Shown here: positions 24,815 through 38,053 of the stretch, in pieces
Position numbering within the stretch: position 1 is the stretch's first letter
Layout: every line of letters starts with the position of its first letter
Notes under the pieces: model-generated
Databases searched by the model: none
Seen by the model: the letters and a program-made list of their open reading frames with translations, nothing else
What the model was told of the DNA's origin: nothing
NCBI GenBank assembly: GCA_013397795.1
Contig: VZTJ01003847.1
Span: forward strand, 1,298,073-1,362,072
Source of the DNA: Orthonyx spaldingii
Taxonomy: Eukaryota; Chordata; Aves; Passeriformes; Orthonychidae
Length of the DNA: 64,000 nt
Direction: 5' to 3'
Translations under genes and position numbers: made by a program

Positions 24815-27800
24815 TTTTCCTTGAAAAAAAATGGTTTATTGTATACTGTGAATATGAAGGACAGCCTTACCAAAAAAACCTTAGTGACTGAAGACATTCT
24901 CACATTTGCAAAAGCATATAAGAAACTATTTACACAAAGGCAGTGAAAGGGGTAAAAAAATTATTGCAGTCAATTAATGCTGATAGAACTTTTTATTATA
25001 AAAAGAGAAAGAAAAGAAACAGTGCAAAAATACTGTCAAAAGTAATCAGTTCTATACACAAGATAAAACTGACAAGCATAAGCTTATGTACTGATATGAA
25101 TAATACATTAGAATATAAAATAGCATGCATAGATTTTTTTAAAGACTTTCAATAGCGTAGAATAGTTCTGCTATTCAGCCCTAACAGGAGGGAGTGGGGG
25201 GCAGGAAGGGCATACAACTGATGTCTCATTTCTCTACAAAATGTGTACATACAATGAGGTGGTGAGATTCAGATCACTGTTTTGTGCTAAACTATCATGT
25301 ACAGAATTACAGAACAAATAAAACAGGAAGCATCAAAATACTGAAGTAAAACAGGACAGTACAATCCAATGACATAAAACTTAAACATGTTATCTCATTT
25401 AACACATTCCACGCAATTACATATGGAAATATTACAGTCATCTGCATGTGTAAACGTTTTCCTTTGTAAAATAACCAAAGAAAGGTACTTTACTACCGAG
25501 GAAAATGTGTTTTCCATATGGAGCAATCTCAACAGGATAAACACCCTATTACCAGTGTTTCTGGCACTAAAGATTTGCTTGCGTTTAAAGACCAAGCAGA
25601 AGCAAGAAAATACTTTTATTTAACATACACAAAAAGGAAGTTCTTATACATTGCATCTATAAGTTGTGGAACTCACCAGCACAGGACATTGTGAAGGCCA
25701 GAGGGATAAATGGCTTCTAAAGAAAAGGTAATATGATTCATGGAAGATGGACACACAGTGAACAGGGTACAGCTCTGACCTCAGGAAGCCCCTAAAGGAC
25801 TGGCTGCCAGATGCACCAGAAGGGCTGAGCACCCTTGTCTAGACACATCCCTATTTCTTCCTCAACTACCAGCCACTGTCTACGTCAGGGGTGCCCCCAA
25901 CCTGACATGGAAACAGTTTGTGGGAAGCATTCCTCTTTTGTGCCTGCCTGCCTAATCAAGGAACACTACCCCTGAAATACCTGGAACTGACTGTCCAACC
26001 ACTGAGTCCTTACCCAGGTGAATCAATGGCAGTCTTTCCCTTGCTGTTAAATAGTGCTGGAATTCTCCAGTGGAAGCTGCTATTTATCACTGATTTCCAG
26101 GTCACTCTCCAAAGGCAAAGTCCTGTTGTTAAAGCATGTGGGAAACTCTCAGTGAGGGTGCACATAAAGCACAGACAACAAAACTTCAAAGAAATGCCAG
26201 CCAAAAAACAGCTGAGAGAAACCAATGGAACTGTAATCTAAGATACTCCAAAAACAATAACAAAATTTATTTACTTTAAATAGTTATAGAAACACCGCTA
26301 TTTTTGACCTGTGCTCTGGTTGTTTTTTTTTTCACAATCTAACAATAGTTTATTTATGGTTAATACCTCCATCTTGTCTGCCCCACAGCCATCTCTTCCC
26401 TTCCTCAAATCCCGATCCCTGGCAAGCAGCTACATATATAATGTCCTTCTCTCTAAAGACTTAGATGGCATCTATAGCTCCCTTAGCACCAGATCCTACA
26501 AGAAAACCTCTCCAGAAGGCTAAGAGCAAGCTGGGGACAACTGCTTTTGGGGTTCTGCAACTGCAGCCTTTCTCTTACTGGCATGAAAAGCCTATCCCAA
26601 ACTCCATATGCCTTGAAGTATACATCAGCAGCTTTATATTCATTTTTGCATAAGAGTGGTCAAAGACTGTTTTCATGCAGTCTTTCCTTTCATGGCCAGC
26701 TCAGGAATTTGCTCCTGTAATGTGATGCAGCCTTTATTTCCTGCAGTGGGTGCCACCCTAGCATTTTTTTTTTTCCACCAAGATAAACAGCAAAATTTAA
26801 CCCAGACCTCCCTCAGTGATGCATGAGAGCTGCTACAGCAGAGATCAGCCTGATGATTCCACTTTCTGAGCACACAGACCACAAACTGTTAGCAAGGCTG
26901 ACAACAGCTAATTCAGTCATCATCTCCTCCCAGGAGACCAGTGGGAAGTCGGCTATTGGAAATGCAGCATCGTCAGTAGCTGCTGAATTTTCCCGACAGA
27001 TTCCTGTGCTATACCCAAGTACAAGATTGCCCATCAGCACTTGTTTTAGAGTTACTTGTGGACTACACAGACATGGCAGGTATTGGATCAAAAAATAATG
27101 TCTTGACTTACGACCATCGCTATTGAAGCACTTAGGTTGGAAAAGAATGAATAGGTCTATGTTTTGCCATTTGCATTTCTGTTTGTTTAAAAGAAAGTAA
27201 TTTTAAAAATCCCAACTTTTGAAATCATGCAAATATTTAATAATATTTATAGCTGAGGCAGCTGATTTAAATAAGCAGAATAGAAATGTACTTCAATATA
27301 CTTCAAGTACTGTGTTGGGAATAGGTTGAGTAAATTCTCAGAGATGTGTCTCCTGCCAGCTAAACTTAGTTTAGGGAATTTCTGATAAGGCTGAGCATTT
27401 AGGATCCCTGTATGCCTATACAGGAAAATATTTGTGGGAACATCTTTCCTCAGGTAGCTGAGGACAAGAAGTGCCAAAACAGGCCTTTGTAGGACCTGAA
27501 ACGAGTAGGACCTGAGCAGCTGATGTCCACCACCTTCCAGTGTGGCTGATGGAGGACAAAACCAGGATCCCCACAGCACTGAGCAGCGTCACAACTCAGC
27601 TGTCATCTCTCCCATCCCTGCTTGAACAATGGGAGGCATGAAATGTTCAGACTGTAACTTTAACCAAAAATCTGATGCCAGCACCTCAATACTACAGCTG
27701 GTAAGAGTTTAAATTAAAAAGGCAAAGGGTGTTAAATACAGATGAAGAATGCACTAAAAGGAAAACAGACACAATAGATTCCCAAGCCAGACTTACTCAT

Positions 27801-30558
27801 CCACTGCAAGTTCTCTCTTGGAAAGCATCAGGGAGTGTAGGCTAAACATACTAGACTGCAAGGTGGGTGCCCTGGGAGAAGACTGCTTGTGTCAAAATTC
27901 CATTCATTGATGAATAATTGTGAGATTTTTCAATCCAGACTTTACTCCAAATGGATGAAACTGGTCTCAAACTACTGTTATGCTTTGATGTTTAAAAACA
28001 TGCAACATAACAAACAGCAACTCCAAACTGTCCTTTTCTCCTCAAGGGTTCTGCTGCTTAAAAGTCTGCGGGACAGAAACTAAACAGTGCTGTTGCTTTA
28101 ACACTCATGTGTTCATTCCTGCTATGACTAAGAAAATTGGATGTAAAATGCATTTTCCTGTCACCCCCTAAAGGTTAGGAAATACTGCCCAAGCAATTTT
28201 GGCCTGATAAAACTACAACAGGTTCAAAGTGAGAAGGTTCATTTTTTCCCTTACAAAACTGTATCACATTTCAACCATAAAACATCAGCATGCTGAGGGC
28301 TGCTTGTAAGCTGGGGTGGAAAAGAACCTCTGAAGACATGCACCAGCCCAATTCACTTATAATATTAACATCTAGTCAAGATAAAATCTAGCAGGGAAAA
28401 ATACATTGAAGTTAGATGAAAGGAAAAGTTTAAAATTACCATTCTTTGACAATGAAAGGGAAAAAGTGACTCACATTGGCCTCTATCTACCATACCAGCC
28501 ACATTAGGAGTTAATTGGAAATGACTGTTTACTACACAGTCACTTATTTGGCTCATTAATAGGCACTGACTTAATTTGGAAAGGATTTTTAGTGCCTTTT
28601 TCTAATTAATGTTTTTCTAAGACACCTATGATGCATCTTTGCATAAAAAACATTTGCTTAATTTTCTTCCCTTCAAACATTCTCTTATGCAATAACTTTC
28701 CTGTGCTCACTGTAGCAGCAGAAATACACATTTCAGCCAAGAGCAGCTGAATAATAAGACATAGGAACAGATTCTTTTCCCTCCTGATTTTCTACTTCTC
28801 ACATCCAAGTGGAGCAATGGGACTTGACAGCTCTGAGTTCAAACTTAATTCATCATTAGGAAATTATTCAAAAAGTTATAACGAGATAACTAATTTAATA
28901 CACTTTGCTTCAAGGTTTATTCTTTGGCTTTTTTCCCAGATATAACGCATCTCTCTGCAATTATCATGCAGATGCTGCTGAAAAGACTTTAAATGGTTGC
29001 TGCTAATTTAACAAGAGATATGTTGGCACTGGCAGAAGAAATTAGAGGAAAACTGAAGTTGACTGAAAACTCAACTTATCCCTAAAAAGAACATGGTCAA
29101 GGTATTACAGCAAAAGAATTCCTCTCCATTTGTTGGTGGCTACAACTCTTCACCAGAATCTTTGCCACCTCGTTAGGCCTGTATTGCAGAGTACCGAATC
29201 AACACAGTGCAGTTTTAAACACAGTTAAGAAACATTCTGGTACAGAACCTTAGCCTAAGCTCCCCACTGACTTTAGTCCCTTTAGTGCTGAAATTAAGAG
29301 TTCTTGTAGGCTTAGGCCTTTGTACATTGACCAGGGTTTGAAGGTGGGGATGCAACAGAAAAGCAACAGTAGGTTTAAAATATTAAAAGTATCTGGGGAA
29401 GGGATATCGAGAGAAGTGATTTCACCATGACAAAGTAACTGCATTGCATCACATGCCCTGAGAGGCTGTGAAATCTTCCCCCTTGAGAATTCTGAAACTG
29501 GGTGTGGCTCTGGACAAGCCTATCCTAATTTAAAGCTAGCAGTGGGGTGAGCAAGGCTGGGTCCAGAGACCTCCAAGGCTCCTCTCTAGCCTGATTCCTT
29601 CTCTAGCTATCCAACGATAGTTCACACGTGAAGAACTGGGGCAACTGGAGATGCCTAATTTAAATGAGATTCCTTTTCTACAGGAGGTGAGCCTCAAGGC
29701 AATAATACTTTCAGTGTAATTTGTGAGAAGGTGCTTGATTTGACTTTTTTTCCAGATACATTTGGTTGAACATCCTCTGCTGTTCAACTCTTAGTCCACC
29801 AGAGTTATTGGAAAGACTCATTCACTGACTTCAGCCTGCTGTAGGTCACTGCACTTCACCCTACATTGCTTCTTATGAATCCCTTCAAGGCCTGCACACA
29901 GCAGCAACAGGCCTCCTTTAAAAGATACAATATTGATTTCTCAAGGACTAATCTAAAACCATAATTCGTATGGAATTTGAACACTTTAGCACCCAAAACT
30001 CTCTGTCCTCACAATGTCCTGTGCTTGAGCCCTCTGTAACGTGCCCGGCTGCACGTGCAGAAGCTCAGGTCTCCATGCTGTGCACCTTCAGCTTCCACTC
30101 ACACAGAGCTGTAGCTGACATCTAGCAGGTCTTGCTTTTACCAGGGAAGCCACATACTGGGTCCAGAATGTCCTTATGTGAGAAAAAGCCCACTGCCAAA
30201 TAACTGCAGGTTTCAGAAGCTGTGTAGCAAAATAAAAGCTGGCAAACTACCTTCACAAAGGATTGCTTTCCTTACGGACATGTTACAATGCAGACCAGTC
30301 ATGTCAAATGTGGTTCACTTTGAAAGTCACTATAAGTTTTACGAGTTATTAAAGTAATTCAAGAGTTATTCCAAGAAAAATAAATTATATCTTGTATAAA
30401 ATAATCCATGGGAGACTAGTAAAGAACCATCATTCCTTACTTTCAAGACAACTATAAAAAGTGCAATATATGCACACAGTGTTGTCAAGGCAGTTCTCCT
30501 TGTTCATCAGTAAGGTTCAGTCAGATCCACAATGCTGGGTCTGGGATGTATGGAAGAA
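24815..30558 (-). other. PTPN14: PTPN14 3' UTR (inferred, about 5.7 kb)
   Basis: From the stop codon to the distal poly(A) signal with no minus-strand splice signals or coding exons recognised. A very long 3' UTR is known for mammalian PTPN14. Extent is inferred from the strong AATAAA at its end. Internal minus-strand AATAAA words (TTTATT on the plus strand, for instance near 26265, 26348 and 26735) could give shorter forms. Confidence 0.65.
24836..24841 (-). promoter_or_regulatory. PTPN14: PTPN14 distal poly(A) signal
   Basis: AATAAA on the minus strand (TTTATT on plus). On the minus strand it is followed by a U/GU-rich element reading TTTGTGTTCTTTTCTGTGTC about 30 nt downstream, the arrangement expected for cleavage near 24815. 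Confidence 0.7.
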
Positions 30559-30687
30559 TTAAATAAGTCTCGAGTTTTGCAGGAATTGTATGAGCACTTG
30601 GTAGACAAATTTGTACTGGGCTATGGTCTGGATCATAAACACTCTCTGCTCCCGCAGGTGTCTCAGCATCACAGGAACGTCCATTTT
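30559..30687 (-). CDS. PTPN14: PTPN14 last exon (C-terminus and stop)
   Basis: 129 bp of coding sequence: 42 codons and TAA (30559-30561). Encodes KMDVPVMLRHLREQRVFMIQ then TIAQYKFVYQVLIQFLQNSR and LI, the end of the phosphatase domain. The QTIAQYKFVYQ segment contains the family's conserved Q-loop glutamine. Acceptor TTTACAG on the minus strand, phase 0. Confidence 0.97.
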   Translation of the reverse strand, partial: KMDVPVMLRHLREQRVFMIQTIAQYKFVYQVLIQFLQNSRLI

Positions 30688-33600
30688 CTGTAAAGCAATG
30701 AGGGGAAAAAAGACCAAAAGGCGTAAGGATGTGGGTTCATTAAATCAAACAATTATTGTCTCAAATATCAGTTATCTGACACAGGGAACTATACTATAGT
30801 TATAGAAAATAAAGGTTCTGTGGACAAAATTAAATGTGCAGGCAAAGATACATATCCTTTCACTAAAGCATAAGGGAACTCACTGCCACCAAGAGATCCA
30901 GGAACTCCAACATCTGACCTGCCACAGCCAAGTGTATGCTAGCAAATACACTCCAGGAGAAACAGGTCTGTAAACTGAAACAAGGACCCAATATCCACAA
31001 CACATGTTTTGCAGACTCCAGGCCAGCATCAGTTTGTTGTCACCTACTGAACATCCACTGGGACACATTAGGAGTTCTCCAAGAAGGTATCTTCCAGCTT
31101 AGTTTCATCTAAGAGAAAGTCACTCATGTGCCCCGAAAGTGCTCTGCAGCAGGAACTAGTAAGGAGGCACAGATACGGAGGATGCACTGTGAAGGCACAT
31201 CCCTAACCCCATCGAGTACACTGGGGCACAGGCAGCCTATAATGGTCTGAACTCAAAACCAAATGAGTTCTGTGAAACAGAAGCCCGTGAGGTGAAGCGT
31301 TAGGAATCACTGCACATTTCATTAGGATGCTATCATCAGATTTCTGGCATTTAGGGAGCCAAAAACCTATGATGTTGTTGTGTTTTATCTGTTACAACAG
31401 GTACACGAGGAGCTATTGAGAAGTTGTTGAGCCATGAAGCTCAGTCTGCCACGCTCACATTCAAACAGCGTGTAATGTGAGCCAAGCTGAGGGACACAAA
31501 CCTTCTATAGCAGCAGCAAACGTGAGCAGTAAGGTACACACTGGTTTTGAGGAAGTTCTTAAGCAGTTCAAGATATAAAACTAAACAACAGCTACCCTGT
31601 CAGGGTAAAAACTGCATTAAAAAAGTGCATAAACTGCACTTAGTAATGGCCGCTTGCCATTGCAGAAACACCAAGAGGAACTTAGCAAGTCTTTTGACTG
31701 AGATGGCTGCTACCCTTGGAGGCCCAACTGAGCATGGAATCTGCTTCCAGGCACATCTGAAGTTTCCTGGAAAGTTTAAAATAAAAGTCACGCTGCATAT
31801 CCATTTCTGTCCATATATATAAAACTCAGAATCTCCACTCCATGTAAACAAGTGTTAACTCATAGGCTATCACTTTCTGAAACCAAGGCCAAATATTCTG
31901 CCACATACCCCAACAAGCTGTTATAAAAGGACATCTCTACAGAGTCAACAAGTGTAAATATTTGGGATGAGTAATGTCATATTATTATCAAACAGGTGCA
32001 GAGAAAAATGGAAGCTCTTTCCAGTTAACTTGGCTAACTTGGAGAAAGCCACCCTGTGGACTCAGATGCTTACGAAAGCCACATGGTCCTTGCTGAGCTC
32101 ATGTGGAACCTGATCTCACCTGAACAATTACAACAAAAATGAAGGCCAGCTTTGACCTGCACACCATGTTCCTCTCAGCTAAAGTTTAGCGCAAGATAGT
32201 TCATTGGTTTTTTTGGGCACACAGCGATCCATGCACCTCCTCAAAATGGAGATGGCTTTACCTTATCTCAGAAATGGAAGAAACACACCATCCTGCCTAT
32301 TCAGCCACGCTGTTTATAGCCAGCTTAGTATTTGACTCCAGGTAAGCAGAATCCTTAAATTCGCCTTCATTACAAAGTACGTCAAAAAAAAAAAAAANAC
32401 ATGTCAAAAAAAAAAAAAAGAAAAAGAAAAAGAAAAATACACCTAATGCTTTGCTAAGCTGGCACTTGCAAACAGATCAAACAAAAATGCTACTCATTTC
32501 TGCCTCCCGAACTAAAGACCCCCCATGTGAAAGCATGCTGTAGATGCAATCATGAGTTAATGTCCCACTGCCAAGTTGGGACTAAAAGTTGATAGAGCAG
32601 GTTCTCAATTACTTTCTCATACTATGTGTCTACAGCAGTAAGGATGTAATGATGTGACATTTACTTGCCATGCAGCAGTTACTGAAACTCTATCCCTGCA
32701 ATGAGATACAGCTTTAGACTCCACCACCCATTGCCCAGAAGCCACAGTGACTGAAGCAGTAGAGAATTTGATTAAACTTGGCTTTTTACCTAAACCTGAA
32801 ACCTCAGGCTAAAGAGCTCTAGTTTTTGTTCCAGCACTGCTGCAGGCTTTCCAAAACGGTCTGTATCAAGATTTTCAAACTCCCTCCCAATCTTCCTTCA
32901 CTGCTAAAATGTTAATACATTTACTTGCTAGGACACTTCTGAGAAAACCAATTCCTAAGACTAAAACATTTTAAGTGATTTAAGTGATTTTATTTCAGGA
33001 AAAGACCCCAATCAATTTACTACTAAATAAACAAATGAAAAGGAACCCCTCTGTGCAGAATGGAGTATCTGTCACAAACTGAAAACATACTGTCAAGATT
33101 TTTTTTTTAATTAGGTTTTAACAAACCGAAAACATTAACTTGGTACAATCTAAAGCAACAAAGCCCATAATGAAAATTGTATTTAATGTTAATGATGATT
33201 TTCATTATTAATCAAGACAAAAGAATGCTTTAATTAAGGGACATCAGAGAAATCCCTTATTATTGAGCACTACCATCAGGTCCTAGTGAAGTTGATGAAA
33301 ACTTTTATGAATACTGTCAAGGCTCACCCCAATGCTTAGATGTTGAGGTGCTGCCTTTGCCAAAGCTACTCTTTGCCTAATGGGTGACTTCTGTAAAGCA
33401 CACACTGACTTCTGTAAACCGAGGTGGCCAGAGTCTATTGCACAACACTTAGATTTTGCTTCTGTGCACATACAGAGGGTGCTGTAAAGCAGACACAGCT
33501 ACACTGATGCTCACAAGCAATTCAGGGATGGCACTTGTAACTCTCCAGCTTTCCTCTGGCATGCAGAAATTTCATGGCTGCTATGTGAACCACAGAAGCA

Positions 33601-34761
33601 GTCACTTCCACACATCAGTGCATAAGGAAAGTCAAGCAGGCTCAAGAGTCAGAGCCATTGCCCCACACTGGAGCAGCTACTGAGCAGCAGTCAGCACCAG
33701 GAGGCTGCTGGATTCCCACGGCACATCCCTGTAGCCTTTCTTGGCCAGGCTACCTCCCCCTTTCCCTTTCACCCCCAGCTGCTCCCCCACAAATAAAAAT
33801 CAAAAGAAAAAAAGCGTCAGCTGTGACACAGATCTACAGGACAGCTTCACCCTTGGTGAGGCCCAAGCAGAGTTGGAGGAGGTTTGTCTCAGCGGATGTG
33901 AGCCCAGGATCTCTAAGGATCTTGTAACTCCAGAATGATGAGCTGCTGGAGTTCTCAGTGTTCCCTGAACTCACCCAGTGGCTGATTACTGGGAGGGGCC
34001 AGATGGCATATGTCTATTTGTCACTCTTGCTGCATTCTTATCTCTACAAGTAGCTTTGGTCTTTGAGCATTTTCTTTGGCATGAGAAATCCCTGGTTTCC
34101 ACAGCTGTCATGAAAATTGTGTGGCATGTTATTAGTCAAGATGTGATGTTCTTCCTAGACAGTTTCCCAGTGACAGATGAAAATTAAGTTGCCATCCATG
34201 GTTACTCTACTGGGGCTTTTATTCTTAACTCCAGACTGTGTTACTCATAACGCTGGCTGCAAATCCTAAAGCCCTGTTCCCCACAGGAATACATACATAC
34301 ACCTTATTCTTAAAACACAGTTATGTTTCCTTCCAGGTGAGATTACAGTCCAAACAAGAGAGAGGAAGGAGCCCAAGGAGAGAATTTAGAGAGCAGAAAA
34401 TGTCAGTTAAAAGAGCAAGGACATTAGTCTCTAGCTTCTCTCAGGTAGTGCTTGTAAACACACTGTCTCTAGACTTTTAATTAAATACAGGTATGAATTA
34501 GACTAAATTCTTAAAAGAGAGAAGAAAGCCCTAATTTTGAATGTATTAAAATAATCCTAATTAAGAAATGCATAATATAAACTATAGAGGAAACTACAGC
34601 AAGTAACCTGCCATGGGGAATCTCTGCCTGTCACATTTAAGGTCCTTGTCCTGCTCACAAAGGTAGAAAGAAAGCACTTCAATGCCTTTTAATTTCAACC
34701 TCAGAAATACAGCCAGTTGGCCAAGGGACGAGCTCAGGGTTTGAAAAAGCAGCTGACTTAC
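30688..34761 (-). other. PTPN14: PTPN14 intron before the last exon
   Basis: GT-AG intron of 4,074 bp, the largest complete intron of this gene here. It holds the poly(A)/AAAAAG tract with an undetermined base at 32398. No gene or repeat family recognised otherwise. Confidence 0.85.
32384..32437. repeat. A-rich tract with ambiguous base
   Basis: Two adjacent GTC-plus-poly(A) stretches (14 or more A each), then several AAAAAG units. Base 32398 is N, the only ambiguous base I noticed in the window, so homopolymer lengths here are uncertain. Confidence 0.9.
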
Positions 34762-34925
34762 TTCATTATGCTCCAAGCAGCCAATCATGAGTTCTGTTAG
34801 GATCACCACTCCAGTCCTCCCCACCCCTGCGCTGCAGTGCACCACGATAGGAGGGTTGCAGGTGTTGCTGCTGTCCAGCACGCTGTTGGTGTGCCGACGC
34901 ACCGACTGTATCTCCTCCAAGTAAG
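34762..34925 (-). CDS. PTPN14: PTPN14 exon with PTP signature motif
   Basis: 164 bp: two bases completing Ser, then 54 codons starting YLEEIQSVRRHTNS. It contains the catalytic P-loop IVVHCSAGVGRTGVVILTEL, where Cys is the phosphate-accepting nucleophile (C1121 in human numbering) and Arg (R1127) binds phosphate. The exon ends CLEHNE with donor GTAAGT. Between NSVLD and the P-loop the sequence (SSNTCNPP) differs from human, a region known to vary. Confidence 0.97.
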
Positions 34926-36901
34926 CTGCAAGACAAAATCCAGGCAAGGTTGCCAACATCCACATGTCTAAATGTAAAAATTAGGAGGGGAGGGGAAAAG
35001 AGAATGTGGAAAAGTTATTCTCTGTCAAAGTGGCAACAATTTACATTTTTTACAACATAATAATTATCTTGGCCAGGGTGCACTGAACAGCACTGCATCC
35101 AGCAAGTACCAGCTGGGTGTCAATTATTACTTGGGAGTCTGCTCCTTTAAATTAAATAGTTCTTTTAAAAAATTAAATTCTGTTTTCCCCCTTGCAAATC
35201 TCCAGGTCCCCTAAGCAGATGATTGCAGACATTACTTACAGCAATTCCTGCTATTAACAGGCTGGGATCAAAACAACAGCTAAGCCCCATTGAAACTACT
35301 GCCTGTCAAAGCCAGTATCAGATGGGAAGCGAGCATCCATCTGCCCTGTTTCCTCCCTTCCTTTTCCCTTCTAGCCTGTGACAGAATCTCCCCACCACTC
35401 TCTGCTCAGGGTTTGTTTCTCAAAAGCTAGGAGCCCTTCTTGGAGATCACTGCTTTGTCTTCCCTGAAGCGATTTGTAGAAAGCTCAGGACTCAGGAAGA
35501 GCTGCCGTGTGTGGCTGTCCTAGCATCATTCCACACATCCTACTGTCAGATCACACTGAGAACCTCACGTGCTGGAAGCTCACTTGGCTTCCCAGCAGTC
35601 TGAATGGGAAGTGAGACCCGAGCTGAACTCTCCTGCTCTGACCCTTGCTGTCAGGACGCGGCAGCCCCAGCTGTCCTTTCCCCCCAGGCAGGATGGGGCT
35701 GGAGGCCTACCAACACCAGAAAAGCTGCATTTCAATGCACACAGTGAAATGGGACTCTAAGTGGTGGCAAACAATGGGAGAGAGGAAATGGGGACAAATC
35801 AGGTTCCAATTACTGCCATGCCCAACCACAGCTACAGGGGTTGGTAGGAGAAACAAAGAATGAAACAAATGAGGAATTGGGCAATAGCTCTTCCTTGAAG
35901 ACAGATCCCTTGGCACTCCTTTGCTGAAGCTGAAACATTCAGCTGAATTTTTTTTTTTTTTTTTTTGCCTCGGTGACAGAAGTGGGGAAAGGAGGATACA
36001 CTATTTACATTGAGCTTGTACTATGCAAAGGAGAATGGATCACTAAAGGGCTGTAGCTGTGGCAAGACTCAAATAGAACGAATGGACTTTCCTGAGAGAG
36101 GACTTAGCTGCCACAGGGCTACACTGCAGCTGCAAAGCTTTCAGGAAGTAAGAGGGCAGGCATCTCCAACACATCAGTACACCATGTTCAGACTCCTTCA
36201 GTGGTAATTTAAAGATTCCTGCATTGTTCTCTACTGTAGTGCCAGAGATGTGTCTTAAGTTAAATAATGGTTGAATTCCTATTACTTAATATGGGAGTGC
36301 TTATTACTTGGTAAGAATCAGGAAGTGCTATTAACACATTACAGATGAATATAATTGCTGTATTTTCAGAAACGCACGAACCAGGACCATATGTAATTGG
36401 GGAGGCCCTTAAGCATTGCCTGGGTACATGTGGTTACAAGAGTGGCAGTGAGTTCAGACTTTTTGCATGTGTGATAGAGCCCTCTGCTCTTCTGCAAAAA
36501 CTGGAGGAGATGCACCATATTTCAATAGCAACTGATCCTCTCTCACCCAGACCTCTCTAATCACATTTGTGTACAGTTTACTATCTCCTACACTCATCAG
36601 GTAGTTGGGAAATGGCAATAACTTACACCAACAGATCAGCCAGCAGAAGTATCCTATTTTTTTTAATTTCCTGAGTTTTTGGTACTGCTGCTGCCATGGA
36701 TTTTTCCCTCCTGTTTATCACCTTAGCTCCTACCTCTTGAATCCCACTTTTTTTTTCTCGAAATTGCAATGAAGTATAACCTAGTTGAGGCTTGTGTATG
36801 CCACAGCAATAACCATTTGCTATCAATCCCAGCTGTAACTAGGAATCCAGTGTGAGCAATCTTTTTCTTGATGTATCTTAAGCAAATTAAGGAAATCTTA
36901 C
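34926..36901 (-). other. PTPN14: PTPN14 intron
   Basis: GT-AG intron of 1,976 bp. A poly-T run (plus strand) lies at about 35949-35966. Nothing else recognised. Confidence 0.85.
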
Positions 36902-37136
36902 ATAAAAAGCCTTGGACTTCTTCTGGACACCCATGGTCTGGCCAGTCAGTATACTGCAAATGCCACACTGTCCTCTCTTGTCCAGAGAGAAGATGCTTGA
37001 CCTTCAGACCAGTAGTTGCAAAGCAGCCAGAGTCTGTGCGGAACTTGGTTGTCACCTTGAACTTCCCGTAAGTGGCTGAGCTGTGCTTAGAGCCCAGTTT
37101 AGGCCAATAACGATGGCTCTTACTTCTTCCTCCCTC
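36902..37136 (-). CDS. PTPN14: PTPN14 exon with WPD loop
   Basis: 235 bp: 78 codons plus one base. It begins EGGRSKSHRYWPKLGSKHSS, then TYGKFKVTTKFRTDSG, KVKHLLSGQERTVWHLQYTD, and WPDHGCPEEVQGFL. WPDHG is the mobile WPD loop; its Asp (D1079 in human numbering) is the general acid. Acceptor on the minus strand is TTATCAAG, with AAG rather than CAG. Donor GTAAGA. Confidence 0.97.
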
Positions 37137-38053
37137 CTTGATAACAAAACAAGACAAAAAGCCGTTAGTTCCTGCAATTGTAATTCTCTACAAACAAAGG
37201 GCATAAAACTCTGTGGATAAGCCAAGTATTCCTTTTTCAAAGTACTGGAAGAGCAAGAACCATCTAAACCTCTCAGCCATGTAATATTTCCAAGTGTAAA
37301 ACTACTTGAAGAACTAACTCTTGTCTCATGACGAAAGCCAGCTACTGCCTACAACACCTTGGTAAATATTCTGCTCCTGGGGAAGCCTCTCCTTTAAATA
37401 GAAGGAGAATCTCTTTGGCAGTTTCTAAGTGTCTGTTCTTGATCAACCTTGGGAACTGGACAGTGACTTGATGTGCTCTGCTACTCCCTGTGTTTGCTGA
37501 AAGCAACCAGGCATGAAGCGGAATGCGGTGTTAGTTAACAACATGTGCCAGTTTTTACAACATAGCACATAGTTCTTGGATTACAATAGGAATAACTGCT
37601 TTGCTTGGCATAAGAATAAAAAGTTGTGGGGTGTTTATGTTCGGGGGTTTGGGGTTTTTTTCTTTTTACATGGACACTTCTATGGAAACAACAGCTTCTG
37701 GTCTCTTTTCAGCTGATAAGAGTGATGGTATGCAGAACTGGCCTTGGACGGTGTGGAAATCTCTGTCATTTTAACCAGGAGCAAGTTCAGCGCTCTCACA
37801 TTCCAATGGAAACATCTTTGTTTGGCTTGGCCCAAGCAGGGGGAAGGAGGGCTCCTGCTTGTTTCGCTTTAGCACTTGCCAAACGGAGTGTCAGAAAGTT
37901 AGGAAGTATAGTATGAGAGCGGTACAGGCGTGTGTTCAAACAGAGCCAGAGGAAAAAGGGATGTTGATAGAAAAAACAGGTTACTGGAGTGGGAAGTGAT
38001 CATAACAGGAGATTTTCTCACATCAGAAAGAACCATTCTGTGAATTCACGTAC
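37137..38053 (-). other. PTPN14: PTPN14 intron
   Basis: GT-AG intron of 917 bp. A patch at about 37690-37860 looks denser in factor-site-like words than the rest (see findings). No gene or repeat family. Confidence 0.8.

Noticed and set aside
24638..25155. Two adjacent plus-strand open frames, lysine-rich
   Set aside because: They overlap the PTPN14 3' end and arise from an A-rich strand. Composition explains them.
27121..27150. Possible reverse-strand CR1 fragment (AGGTTGGAAAAG)
   Set aside because: Only about 12 bases resemble CR1 and the flanks do not continue the family sequence.
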